A stretch of DNA of 64,000 bases from Mesorhizobium loti (lineage in GTDB: Bacteria; Pseudomonadota; Alphaproteobacteria; Rhizobiales; Rhizobiaceae): assembly GCA_014189435.1 (NCBI GenBank), contig CP050293.1, forward strand, positions 2,175,001 to 2,239,000, written 5' to 3'. Shown here piece by piece: positions 32,976 through 42,195 of this stretch. Each line of letters starts with the position of its first letter. Positions within the stretch are counted from its first letter, which is position 1. The position numbers and the translations under genes are program-made. The notes beneath the pieces are model-generated. The model saw only the letters and a program-made list of their open reading frames with translations. It made no database searches and was not told where the DNA came from.

Positions 32976-35900
32976 ATGTCTATCGACTCAGGACCTTCAC
33001 GCAGCACCATGGCCGACGAAAAACTTCCCCGCGATCCCCTGAAGCGCGAAGCAGCGATTGCTGCGGCGCGGCCGGAGGCGCCGGCGCGGCCCTTCATTCA
33101 TCTGCGCGTGCATTCGGCCTATTCGCTGCTGGAAGGCGCCTTGCAGATCGGCAAGGTGGTGGCTCACGCGGTCAAGGACGAAGCCCCGGCCATTGCTGTC
33201 ACCGACACCAACAATCTGTTCGGCGCGCTCGAGTTCGCCCAGAAGGCGGTGAAGGACGGCATCCAGCCGATCATCGGCTGCCAGACCGCGCTCGCCTTTT
33301 CCGGCGAAAACAGCGATGGCCAGCGTGACCGCCGGCGGCAAGGCCCTGATATGCGGCCAGTCGTCCTGCTCGCCGCGACCGAGGCCGGCTATTCCAATCT
33401 GGTCAGGCTGGTCAGCCGCGTTTACCTCGAAACGCCGCCAGGCGAGGCCGTGCACCTGACCACCGAAATGATGCAAGGCTATTGTGACGGGCTGATCTGC
33501 CTCAGCGGTGGGCCGCGCGGCCCGATCGGCATTGCACTCAAGGAAGACCGCCGCGATCTGGCCGAAGCACGGCTTTTGACCCTGAAGGCGATGTTCGGTG
33601 ACCGTCTTTATGTCGAGCTTGACCGGGTGTCCGGCTATGACCGCGTGATCGAGAAATCCTCGATCGACCTGGCTTATGCGCATGAACTGCCTCTGGTCGC
33701 CACCAACGAGGCGTTCTTCTCGGCCCGCGACGACTATGATGCGCATGACGCGCTGATCGCCATTGCCGAGGGGTCGGTCGTTGCAGTCGACAACCGCCGC
33801 CGGCTATCGCCGGACAATTTCCTGCGCAGCCAGGCCGATATGGCCAGGCTGTTTGCCGACCTGCCGGAGGCGATCGACAACACGGTCGAGATCGCGCTGC
33901 GCTGCTCCTACTACCCGAAGACCCGCAACCCGATCCTGCCGCGCTTTACCGGCGGCGATGTCGCCGACAATGAGGCTGCCGTGCAGGCGGAAGCCGACGA
34001 ACTGGCCCGCCAAGCGCATGAGGGGCTCGACGCGCGGCTGGCCGCGCATGGCCCGACAGCCGGCTACACGGTCGAGCAATATCGCGAGCGGTTGAATTTC
34101 GAGCTCGGCATCATCACCAAGATGAAGTTCCCCGGCTACTTCCTGATCGTTGCCGACTTCATCAAATGGGCCAAGGCGCAAGGGATTCCGGTCGGGCCGG
34201 GACGCGGTTCGGGCGCAGGCTCGCTGGTCGCCTATTCGACGACCATCACCGACATCGATCCGCTGCGCTTCTCGCTTCTGTTCGAGCGCTTCCTCAATCC
34301 CGACCGCGTGTCGATGCCCGACTTCGATATCGACTTCTGCCAGGATCGACGTGAGGAGGTCATCCGCTACGTCCAGCAGAAATACGGTCGCGACCAGGTC
34401 GGCCAGATCATCACCTTCGGTACGCTGCAGGCGCGCGCCGTGCTGCGCGACGTCGGCCGCGTGCTGCAGATGCCCTATGGCCAGGTCGACAAGCTCTCCA
34501 AGATGGTGCCGCAGAATCCGGCCAATCCGGTCAAGCTCGCCGACGCCATCGCCAACGAGCCGCGCTTTGCCGAAGAGGCCGAGAGGGAGCCGATCGTCCA
34601 GACGCTGCTCGACATGGCGCAGAAGCTGGAAGGCCTCTACCGCCACGCCTCGACCCACGCCGCCGGCATCGTCATCGGCGACCGGCCGCTGTCGGAACTG
34701 GTGCCGATGTACCGCGATCCGCGCTCGGACATGCCGGTCACCCAGTTCAACATGAAATATGTCGAGCAGGCCGGATTGGTAAAGTTCGACTTCCTCGGCC
34801 TGAAGACGCTGACGGTGCTGGAAACGGCGGTGAAGCTGATCCGCCGGCGCGGCATCGAGATCGACCTGGCGACCATCCCGCTCGACGATCCTGACACCTA
34901 TGCCATGCTGTCGCGCGGCGAGGTGGTTGGTGTGTTCCAGGTGGAAAGTGCGGGCATGCGCAAGGCGCTGATCGGCATGCGGCCCGACTGCATCGAGGAC
35001 ATCATCGCGCTGGTCGCGCTGTACCGGCCGGGGCCGATGGAGAACATCCCGACCTACAACGCCCGCAAGCATGGCGAGGAGGAGATGGCGTCGATCCATC
35101 CCAAGATCGACCATCTGGTGAAGGAGACGCAAGGCGTCATCGTCTACCAGGAACAGGTGATGCAGATCGCGCAGGAGCTGTCGGGCTACTCGCTCGGCGA
35201 AGCCGATCTGCTGCGCCGCGCCATGGGCAAGAAGATCCGCGCCGAGATGGACAAGCAGCGCGAGCGCTTCGTCTCCGGCGCGGTCGAGCGTGGCGTCGGC
35301 AAGCCGCAAGCCGACTTCATTTTCGACCTGCTGGCCAAGTTCGCCGACTATGGTTTCAACAAATCGCACGCCGCGGCATACGCGGTCGTCTCGTACCAGA
35401 CCGCCTATCTCAAGGCGCATTATCCGGTCGAGTTCCTGGCGGCGTCGATGACACTCGACATGGGCAACACCGACAAGCTCGCCGATTTCCGCCAGGACGC
35501 GCTGCGCCTCGGCATCGAGGTTCTGGCGCCGTCGGTGATATCGAGCTTCCGTGCCTTCGAGGTCGGCGAGAACCGCATCTATTATTCGCTGGCAGCGCTC
35601 AAGGGCGTCGGCGACGCGGCGGTGGAGCACATCGTTGCTCAGCGTGGCGCAAAGCCGTTCAAGAACCTCGCCGATTTCTGCGAGCGGGTCGATCCCAAGA
35701 TCGTCGGCAAGCGCGTCTTCGAAAGCCTGATCATGGCCGGCGCGCTCGACTGCTTCGGCCACGACCGCGCGTCGATGATGGCGGGCGTGGAACGCATGAT
35801 GGGGCTGGCGTCGCTGGCGCAGCAGAACGCGGTTTCCGGCCAGCACGACATCTTCGGCGCCTCGCTCGGCGCGCAGTCGCAGGCGCTCAATCTGCCGGCG

Positions 35901-36536
35901 ACGGACCCGTGGCTCGCCGCCGACCGGCTGCACCGTGAATTCCAGGTGGTCGGCTTCTATCTCTCGGCACACCCGCTCGACGAGTACAAGGCGGCCCTGC
36001 AGAAGATGCGGGTGCAGACGTGGGCGGAGTTTTCGGCGGCCGTCAAGCGCGGCGCCGCCGCAGGACGTCTGGCCGGGACGGTGACATCCAAGCAGGAGCG
36101 CAAGACGCGCACCGGCAACAAGATGGGCGTCATCGCCTTTTCCGATACATCCGGTCAGTACGAAGCCGTGCTGTTTTCGGAAGGACTTGCGCAGTACCGC
36201 GACCTGCTCGAGGCCGGCCGCTCCGTCGTTATCACGGTTGCGGCCGAGGACAGGCCGGAAGGCGTCAATCTGCGCATCAACTCGGTACAATCGCTGGAGG
36301 ACGAGGCAAGCCGTATCCAGAAGGCCCTGCGCATTTTCGTCCGCAACGCCACGCCGATCAACACGCTGGCCGGCCAACTGACTGTAAGGGGCGAGGGGCA
36401 GGTCAGTTTCGTGCTGATCAAGGAAGAGGGCGAGGGGGAAATCGAGATCGAGTTGCCCAACCGCTACCGTATTTCGCCACAGATCGCCTCGGCGATGCGC
36501 GCGGTGCCCGGCGTGGTCGAAGTGGAACTGGTGTAA
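32976..36536 (+). CDS. dnaE: DNA polymerase III alpha subunit
   Basis: 1186 residues, full length for DnaE1. PHP domain at the N-terminus (FIHLRVHSAYSLLEGAL), catalytic aspartates in MPDFDIDFCQDRREEVI (near residue 448), fingers/beta-binding region, helix-hairpin-helix and a C-terminal OB fold (GRLAGTVTSKQERKT). It is the replicative polymerase. Start at 32976 has little ribosome-site support; ATG 33009 (MADEKLPRD) is an alternative. The 3' end, encoding GVVEVELV, has a diverged partial copy 755 bp downstream. Confidence 0.96.
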   Translation: MSIDSGPSRSTMADEKLPRDPLKREAAIAAARPEAPARPFIHLRVHSAYSLLEGALQIGKVVAHAVKDEAPAIAVTDTNNLFGALEFAQKAVKDGIQPIIGCQTALAFSGENSDGQRDRRRQGPDMRPVVLLAATEAGYSNLVRLVSRVYLETPPGEAVHLTTEMMQGYCDGLICLSGGPRGPIGIALKEDRRDLAEARLLTLKAMFGDRLYVELDRVSGYDRVIEKSSIDLAYAHELPLVATNEAFFSARDDYDAHDALIAIAEGSVVAVDNRRRLSPDNFLRSQADMARLFADLPEAIDNTVEIALRCSYYPKTRNPILPRFTGGDVADNEAAVQAEADELARQAHEGLDARLAAHGPTAGYTVEQYRERLNFELGIITKMKFPGYFLIVADFIKWAKAQGIPVGPGRGSGAGSLVAYSTTITDIDPLRFSLLFERFLNPDRVSMPDFDIDFCQDRREEVIRYVQQKYGRDQVGQIITFGTLQARAVLRDVGRVLQMPYGQVDKLSKMVPQNPANPVKLADAIANEPRFAEEAEREPIVQTLLDMAQKLEGLYRHASTHAAGIVIGDRPLSELVPMYRDPRSDMPVTQFNMKYVEQAGLVKFDFLGLKTLTVLETAVKLIRRRGIEIDLATIPLDDPDTYAMLSRGEVVGVFQVESAGMRKALIGMRPDCIEDIIALVALYRPGPMENIPTYNARKHGEEEMASIHPKIDHLVKETQGVIVYQEQVMQIAQELSGYSLGEADLLRRAMGKKIRAEMDKQRERFVSGAVERGVGKPQADFIFDLLAKFADYGFNKSHAAAYAVVSYQTAYLKAHYPVEFLAASMTLDMGNTDKLADFRQDALRLGIEVLAPSVISSFRAFEVGENRIYYSLAALKGVGDAAVEHIVAQRGAKPFKNLADFCERVDPKIVGKRVFESLIMAGALDCFGHDRASMMAGVERMMGLASLAQQNAVSGQHDIFGASLGAQSQALNLPATDPWLAADRLHREFQVVGFYLSAHPLDEYKAALQKMRVQTWAEFSAAVKRGAAAGRLAGTVTSKQERKTRTGNKMGVIAFSDTSGQYEAVLFSEGLAQYRDLLEAGRSVVITVAAEDRPEGVNLRINSVQSLEDEASRIQKALRIFVRNATPINTLAGQLTVRGEGQVSFVLIKEEGEGEIEIELPNRYRISPQIASAMRAVPGVVEVELV

Positions 36537-36837
36537 GCTGTGCTGATATTCAGGTGATGCCGGCCTGCAAACGATGGTTTTCTGCGCTTCCGGTGCTCAC
36601 GGACCCAGACGTCCGCTCCGCTCCGGTTCTCGAAACCCACCGTTTTCGACTCGGCCTGACCTGAATCTCAACACACCTTGGTCGGTCCTTCAGGCGAACC
36701 TGTTTACCGGCACGCAAAACCGTCTATACCTTTAATCCCGTGGGCACCGTCTCATCGAACCGATAATCAGGAACCGGAACTGCTGATATGGCACCGTCCA
36801 TGCAGCAGGCGAGGCTTCCGAATCTTTCGAGGTTACG
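36537..36837. other. Intergenic region, dnaE to VOC gene
   Basis: No gene, clear terminator or repeat was found in these 301 bp. It should contain the dnaE terminator and the promoter of the VOC gene. Confidence 0.5.
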
Positions 36838-37215
36838 ATGAACGACACAAGCTCCATCCGTTTCGGACGTGTTGCCGCCATGCTGCCTGTCCGTGACATG
36901 CAAAGGGCCATCGCCTTCTATTGTGGCGTGCTCGGTTTTTCCAAGACATTCGAGAATGGCGATCCGGTCGGCTTCATGATCCTGAAACGTGACGACGCCG
37001 AACTGCATTTGACCTTGCAGAAGGATCACCGCGCGGCGCATTTCAATGTCGCGCACATGATGGTCGAGAACGTCAACGCCTTGCACGATGTCTGCAAGGC
37101 GCACGGTCTTCGCATCGTCAAGGGCTTGCGTGATCATGACTACGGCTTGCGCGCTTTCGTCTTCGAGGATCCCGACGGCAATCGCATAGATGTCGGCCAG
37201 CACATCGCGGATTGA
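36838..37215 (+). CDS. VOC superfamily (glyoxalase/bleomycin-resistance fold) protein
   Basis: 125 residues with paired beta-alpha-beta modules: AAMLPVRDMQRAIAFYCGVLGF at the start and RAFVFEDPDGNRIDVGQHI at the end, giving the His/Glu-type metal-site residues of the VOC fold. Could be a small dioxygenase, isomerase or antibiotic-binding protein; nothing narrows the choice. It is a stand-alone gene between dnaE and a diverged copy of the dnaE tail. Confidence 0.8.
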   Translation: MNDTSSIRFGRVAAMLPVRDMQRAIAFYCGVLGFSKTFENGDPVGFMILKRDDAELHLTLQKDHRAAHFNVAHMMVENVNALHDVCKAHGLRIVKGLRDHDYGLRAFVFEDPDGNRIDVGQHIAD

Positions 37216-37264
37216 GTTTGCGCTAGCTAGGCCTGACGTCGTGCGCAATAGGGCCAGGACACCG

Positions 37265-37289
37265 GGCGTGGTTGAAGTGGAGCTGGTTT
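37265..37289 (+). repeat. Diverged copy of the dnaE 3' end
   Basis: These 25 bp match 36510-36534 (codons for GVVEVELV of dnaE) at 22 positions. Read in the dnaE frame the copy still encodes GVVEVELV, with changes at third codon positions, but the stop is replaced by TGC. This looks like the tail of a related dnaE allele left on the far side of the VOC gene. Confidence 0.6.
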
Positions 37290-37397
37290 GCACCACATGC
37301 CCTGAACACGCTCGAAAGACCGTGAAACTGGTTCTTCGAAATCCACCTTAAAATCAGCGCTGCGGCCGCGCCGCTAGCCGACAAAGGAACTTGTCCC

Positions 37398-37796
37398 ATG
37401 CCCAGCCGCGAACGCGTTGAAACCTTCCTCAAGGAAGTGGTCGAAGGCAGCCATGTCACGGCGATCGCCGACTTCTACCATGACGATGCGACCATGCAGG
37501 AGAATCTCGGCGCCCCGCGCAGCGGCAGGGAAGCGCTGATGGCACGGGAGCAATCGGTTCTGGAACGGATCCAGAAGATGCATACGCATCCGGTCCAGAT
37601 TTTTCTGGTCGACGGCGACAATGTCGCTATCCGCTGGACGTTCGACAGGATCGACAAGGACGGCACCGTCAGGCGCCTGGAAGAGGTGGCGCTTCAGCAG
37701 TGGCGCGGTGATCGCATCGCCAAGGAACAGTTCTTCTACGATACCGCCACCGCCTGGGGTCTTGTCGGACCAGATGGCACAGTGGTGCAAGGCTGA
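37398..37796 (+). CDS. NTF2-like/SnoaL-like protein
   Basis: 132 residues forming a single nuclear-transport-factor-2 cone: RVETFLKEVVEGSHVTAIADFYHDDATMQENLG at the start and IRWTFDRIDKDGTVRRLEEVALQQWRGDRIAKEQFFYD at the end. Such folds serve as small isomerases, hydrolases or ligand-binding domains. No catalytic assignment is possible. It follows the dnaE-tail remnant and precedes the ion channel gene. Confidence 0.78.
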   Translation: MPSRERVETFLKEVVEGSHVTAIADFYHDDATMQENLGAPRSGREALMAREQSVLERIQKMHTHPVQIFLVDGDNVAIRWTFDRIDKDGTVRRLEEVALQQWRGDRIAKEQFFYDTATAWGLVGPDGTVVQG

Positions 37797-37895
37797 GGGA
37801 TCCCGCAGCTTAAGCCACTGGACGGCCTTGGCTGCGGACGCTACGCAATCCTCATGAAAATGGCGGGCAAGGACGGATTGCAGGAAAATTCGGCG

Positions 37896-38658
37896 ATGAC
37901 GCGGCTGCGCAAACCGGCTGCGCAAGCTTTATCATGGGCGCACGCCGGCCGCTTTCCGGTTCCAGCTGGTGGCTGTCGTCATCGACCTCGCCATCATTGC
38001 CTTCTTCATCGCGACGCCGGTTCTCCAGGACAAGCCGTCATTCCTCTGGCTCGACTATTCGGCGGCCGCTCTCGTCGCCGCCGACCTGGTTGCCCGGCTG
38101 CTCGCCTCCAACGACATGCTGCGGCTGATGAAGCAGCCGACGTCTTGGGTCGATGTCTTCATCCTGCTGACGTTGCTGATGCCGACGGCTTTCGCCAATC
38201 TCGCCTTCCTGCGCATCCTGCGGCTGTGGTCGCTGTCGCGCAGCGGTTCGCTCTGGCGGCATTTCGAGATGCGCGGCCTGAGGCCGTGGCGCGAGGCCAG
38301 CCACGCTGTCATCAACCTTTTGACGTTCCTGTTTGTCATCACCGGCTTCGTCTACACCTTCTTCTTCCGCACCGGCGCCGGCCTCGAAAACTACATCGAC
38401 GCGCTCTATTTCACCGTTGCAACGGTGACGACGACCGGCTTCGGCGACATCGTGCTGCCCGGCATAGCCGGCAAGCTGACCGCAATCGTCACCATGATCA
38501 TCGGCATATCGCTGTTCGTCAGGCTGGCGCAGGCGATCTTCCGGCCGTCCAAGGTGTTCTTTCCCTGTCCGCAATGCGGCTTGCAGCGGCATGAGCCGGA
38601 TGCCGTGCATTGCAAGGCGTGCGGCCATCTTCTCAACATACCCGACGACGGGAACTGA
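37896..38658 (+). pseudogene. Kv-type potassium channel-like gene, start region frameshifted by a 13-bp duplication
   Basis: The main frame encodes a channel with voltage-sensor-like helices (DLAIIAFFIATPVL; FLRILRLWSLSRSG as an S4-like segment), a pore helix and filter VATVTTTGFGDIVLP, and a C-terminal zinc ribbon (CPQCG...CKACGH). The natural start appears to be ATG 37896 with AGGA ten bases upstream, which would begin MTRLRKLYHGRTPAAFRFQ. An imperfect 13-bp tandem repeat (37902-37927) throws this start out of frame with the rest. The first in-frame start is GTG 37969, giving 229 residues and lacking the basic N-terminus. It may be inactive, expressed from GTG, or reversible by slippage. 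Confidence 0.7.
37902..37927. repeat. 13-bp tandem duplication causing a frameshift
   Basis: CGGCTGCGCAAAC (37902-37914) is followed directly by CGGCTGCGCAAGC (37915-37927), 12 of 13 identical. Removing one copy restores an uninterrupted frame from ATG 37896 into the channel. Confidence 0.9.
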
Positions 38659-38669
38659 CCGGCGCGGTG

Positions 38670-39551
38670 TTACGACGCTGCCACGTCGGCCGGCCTTATC
38701 GCCTTTCGCTGAAGGTTGAGCAAATTGCCCATCAGGATCAGCAGCGCGCCGCCGGCGGTGAAGGCGTCGATCTGCTCGCTATAGAGCAACCAGCCGATCA
38801 GCGCCGACAGTGGCACGCGCAGGAAATCCATCGGCGAGATGACGGTGGCATCGGCATAGCCAAGCGCGCGGGCCATGCAGAAATGCGACGACATGCCGGT
38901 GAAGCCAATCAGTACGATCCATGGCCATAGCGCCAGCGGCGGGTTGCGCCACGTACAGAGCGCCGGAACCAGGCCGACCACAGACTGGATGATCAGCATC
39001 CAGAAGATAATGCGCACGACGCTCTCCGTCCGCGTCAGCGACTTGACCGTGACCACCGAGATGCCGAAGCAGACGGCGGCGCCGAGCACGACGAGATGTC
39101 CCGGATCGACCGAGCCGGCTCCGGGGCGCACGATGATCACCACGCCGATCAGCCCCAGCACGATCGCTGCGAGCCTTGGCCGCGAGAGCCTTTCGCCGAG
39201 AAAAATCACCGCCAGGATAGCCGTCCAGATCGGTGTGGTGAATTCGATCGAGATCAGCACGGCCAGCGGGATCAGCGTCAAGGCGTAGAGCCAGGCCGCC
39301 TGGCCGGTATAGTGGATGATGTTGCGGGCGATATGGGCGACGGGGCGCTGCGTGCGCATGGCTGGAAAGCCGCCGCTCGTCATCACCAGCGGCAGAAGGA
39401 TGAAAAAGCCGATCACCGAGCGCAGTTCCAGCACCTGGAAGACGTTGAGCTCGGCTGTCGTGGCGCGGCCGGCGACCGACATCGCCAGGAACGAGGCAAT
39501 CGACAGCGCCATCCAGAACGCGGCCTTTGGAATCGAGGGGGCAGGTGCCAT
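38670..39551 (-). CDS. EamA/DMT family transporter
   Basis: 293 residues, ten hydrophobic helices in two homologous halves (EamA repeats at about 10-140 and 150-285), as in RhaT/YdcZ-type drug/metabolite exporters. AARNIIHYTGQAAWLYAL and YADATVISPMDFLRVPLSALIGW are characteristic segments. Start at 39551 (MAPAPSIPKAAFW). Substrate unknown. A decayed partial copy lies at 40287-40412 on the same strand. Confidence 0.88.
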   Translation of the reverse strand: MAPAPSIPKAAFWMALSIASFLAMSVAGRATTAELNVFQVLELRSVIGFFILLPLVMTSGGFPAMRTQRPVAHIARNIIHYTGQAAWLYALTLIPLAVLISIEFTTPIWTAILAVIFLGERLSRPRLAAIVLGLIGVVIIVRPGAGSVDPGHLVVLGAAVCFGISVVTVKSLTRTESVVRIIFWMLIIQSVVGLVPALCTWRNPPLALWPWIVLIGFTGMSSHFCMARALGYADATVISPMDFLRVPLSALIGWLLYSEQIDAFTAGGALLILMGNLLNLQRKAIRPADVAAS

Positions 39552-39754
39552 CCGCGCTATGTCGCAGGCCAGGGCCTCTGCCGCAATCGCTAGCCGTTGC
39601 CTTCTTCTGGGCCAGTCGCAACGGCTGGATGCTGCAAAAACAGTCATGTGGCGAGCGGAACCTGCCACGGCAAAGGGCGTTAAGTCCCGATATTCAGCCG
39701 TGCATCGTGTTGCAGGCCGTCCCGCTGTTTCCAAGATTGACGAGGAGAGCTTCG

Positions 39755-40261
39755 ATGAGATCATTCGCGCAATTCGCGCTTGCTGGCGTTCTATTGCTTG
39801 GAGCAGGCGCGGCACATGCCGACGAGACCAAATTTCTCCAGTCGTTCAAGGGCAATTTCGCCGGCAAGGGTACTGTCCAGGTAACCACGGATGTGCCGAA
39901 CGTTGGTGTATCTTGCAGCTTCAAGTCAAACGCGACCTCAACCTCGCTCTCGCTGGATGGCAATTGCCGCGGTCTCGTGGTGGTGTCGCGGGCCATCAGT
40001 GCCAATCTGAAGGTCACGGGTGCGAAATACAGCGGCATTTATGTCGGCTCTCGTACCGGGCCGGCACAGCTGACCGGCAGCCGTTCGGGCAACGCGATCA
40101 ATCTTGGCATCCGCTGGGCCAAGGAAGTCAACGGTGACCGCAAGGCCCAGATGACGGTCGAGAAGCGAGGCGAGAACGGTATCCGGCTGACGGTTATCGA
40201 TACCGATCCGAAAACCGGCAAGAGCGTGGTGACGAGCAGGATCGATCTGACGCGCACCTGA
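39755..40261 (+). CDS. Small secreted protein of unknown function
   Basis: 168 residues with a signal peptide (MRSFAQFALAGVLLLGAGAAHA). The mature part is beta-rich and includes GTVQVTTDVPNVGVSCSFKSN and GLVVVSRAISANLKVTGAKYSG, with two cysteines that could pair. No family was recognised with certainty. Start ATG 39755 is preceded by GAGGAGAGC. The gene sits between the intact DMT transporter and its remnant. Confidence 0.75.
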   Translation: MRSFAQFALAGVLLLGAGAAHADETKFLQSFKGNFAGKGTVQVTTDVPNVGVSCSFKSNATSTSLSLDGNCRGLVVVSRAISANLKVTGAKYSGIYVGSRTGPAQLTGSRSGNAINLGIRWAKEVNGDRKAQMTVEKRGENGIRLTVIDTDPKTGKSVVTSRIDLTRT

Positions 40262-40286
40262 CGGATGGCCTGACCTGAATCAGCGC

Positions 40287-40412
40287 GAGCCAGGCCGCCT
40301 AGCTGGTGTAATGGATGACGTTGCGGGCGAGGGGGCAGGTGCCATGCGCGCTATCTCGCAAGCCGCGACCTTTATCGCAACCGCTAGTCGCCGCATTCGA
40401 CTGGGCCGCCGT
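40287..40412 (-). pseudogene. Remnant of a DMT transporter gene with internal deletion
   Basis: 40287-40330 matches 39288-39331 of the intact transporter at 39 of 44 positions, including codons for RNxIHYT but with CAG changed to TAG (stop). It is joined directly to a segment (about 40331-40412) resembling the transporter start region at 39537-39620. About 200 bp between these parts are missing. It is too short and broken to be functional. Confidence 0.65.
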
Positions 40413-40462
40413 CATCCGGCTGATCATCCTCACTGTCGAGAGCGTCATCCTGCGGCCTGGAA

Positions 40463-42019
40463 TTAATTCACCGCAGTGTCGCGCCAAGTCTCCTCCGCCA
40501 GCATGTCGCGCAGTTCGCGCTTCAAGGTCTTCCCATAGCTTGATTTCGGCAGCTCGGCGAGGAATCGGTAAGCCTTCGGCCGCTTGAAGCGTGCGATATG
40601 GTTTTGGCACAAGGCGTCAAGTTCGGCTGCTGTCGGGTTGCTGCCGGGCCTTGCAACGACAAAGGCGACAACCTCCTCTCCCCACTCGGCGTGAGGGCGG
40701 CCGACAACCGAAACTTCAGAGACGGCCTCGTGCTTCAGCAGCACCTCCTCGACTTCCCGAGGATAAATGTTGCTGCCGCCGGAGATGATCAGATCCTTCG
40801 ATCTGTCGAGCAGTGTCAGGAACCCGTCCTTGTCCATGACCCCGACGTCGCCCGTATGCAGCCAGCCGTTGCGTAGCGCGGCCGCGCTAGCTTCCTCGTT
40901 CTGCCAATAGCCGGCGAACACCGACTCGCCACGCGCGCAAATCTCGCCCATCTCGCCGGCTAGCAGCGGCCGGTCGTCTGCATCCATCACCGCGCAGTCG
41001 ACGACAGCTTGCGGGAAGCCTGCCGATCCGATCAGCGCCTCCCACCTGGGGTTCGAGCGGTCGGCGTAGAAACGTTTGGCGAGCCCGGTGATGCACATTG
41101 GGGCCTCCCCCTGGCCGTACAACTGCGCGAGGCGCGGACCCAGCACATCCAGGGCGCGCTTGACGTCTTCCACCAGCATGGGCGCGCCGCCGTAGATGAT
41201 CGTTTTCAACCCCGACAGATCCGAGTCGCCAATTGCCGGATGATTGACGAGCCGGTGCACCATGGTCGGCGCCGCGAAAAGACTGAGTCTCTGATGCACC
41301 TTAGCCAGTTCAAGAATCTCCAGCGGATCGAAGCCGCCAGATTCGGGGATGATTTGAGTAGCCAAGCCCAACACATGAGGAAAGATGTAGAGCCCCGAGC
41401 CGTGCGACATGGGTGCTGCGTGCAGGATCGAATCGCCCGGCGCAATCATGTCGATGTCAATGAAGTAGCTGGCGGACATTGCCAGTATGTTGCGATGGGT
41501 GATCATAGCCCCCTTCGGACGGCCGGTGGTACCTGACGTGTAAAAGAGCCAGCACAGGTCTTCAGGAAGGGCCGCCCATCGGCCTTCGATCGCTTCGCAT
41601 TTCAGTGCATCGCTGTACTCGCTGCTCGCCACGTCGATGATGCTCTTTAGTCTCGGGACAGAGCGCCCCGCCTCGTTAAGCGCGCCGGCAAGGTCGACCG
41701 TCACGAATGCCGCCGTCGTGCCCGAATGCTCCAGCATGTAGGCTATTTCCCGGGGATGCAGCTTCGCGTTCATCGGCACGGCGACCAAGCCTGCTTTCCA
41801 GATGCCGAACATCACCTCGACGTACTCGGGCGCATTCTTCATCAGGAGTGCGACGCGTTCGCCTGCGGCCAGATTCAGCCGGTTCTTGAGGAATCCGGCA
41901 ATTGCCTCTGAGCGGGCTTTCAGCGCCGCATATGTGTGAAGCGCGCGGGGTCCGTGTGCAATCGCAACCGCGTTCGGTGCAATCCGGGCTGCCCGATCGA
42001 GAATGCCAGCGATAGACAT
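40463..42019 (-). CDS. Acyl-CoA synthetase (AMP-dependent ligase)
   Basis: 518 residues of the ANL superfamily. P-loop YTSGTTGRPKGAMITHRN at residues 160-177, A5 region GxGEAPM, A7 LHTGDVGVMDKDGFLTLLDRSKDLIISGG and the C-terminal catalytic lysine in PKSSYGKTLKRELR. It activates a carboxylic acid as acyl-AMP then CoA thioester; medium/long-chain acid or aromatic acid cannot be distinguished. It stands alone, with no beta-oxidation genes adjacent. Confidence 0.88.
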   Translation of the reverse strand: MSIAGILDRAARIAPNAVAIAHGPRALHTYAALKARSEAIAGFLKNRLNLAAGERVALLMKNAPEYVEVMFGIWKAGLVAVPMNAKLHPREIAYMLEHSGTTAAFVTVDLAGALNEAGRSVPRLKSIIDVASSEYSDALKCEAIEGRWAALPEDLCWLFYTSGTTGRPKGAMITHRNILAMSASYFIDIDMIAPGDSILHAAPMSHGSGLYIFPHVLGLATQIIPESGGFDPLEILELAKVHQRLSLFAAPTMVHRLVNHPAIGDSDLSGLKTIIYGGAPMLVEDVKRALDVLGPRLAQLYGQGEAPMCITGLAKRFYADRSNPRWEALIGSAGFPQAVVDCAVMDADDRPLLAGEMGEICARGESVFAGYWQNEEASAAALRNGWLHTGDVGVMDKDGFLTLLDRSKDLIISGGSNIYPREVEEVLLKHEAVSEVSVVGRPHAEWGEEVVAFVVARPGSNPTAAELDALCQNHIARFKRPKAYRFLAELPKSSYGKTLKRELRDMLAEETWRDTAVN

Positions 42020-42195
42020 GGACCACCCCCGGATCGATCATCAGGCCCGCCAGCAAACAACGGCGAAAGGCCGAGGTCAAGGCACTGCCACAATCGCCTC
42101 GGTAACTGCTACTGGCGCCGATCCCGGATCGGCAAGAACGTCATAATGGGCCAGATCGATATGAGCCGGATCGACTTGCGGCGCATCTGAAGGCC

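Noticed and set aside
33804..36377. Open frame of 857 codons antisense to dnaE
   Set aside because: Entirely antisense to a strongly conserved gene, with shadow-type composition.
40299..40610. Minus-strand 103-codon open frame
   Set aside because: It spans the acyl-CoA synthetase 3' end and the transporter remnant; not a gene.
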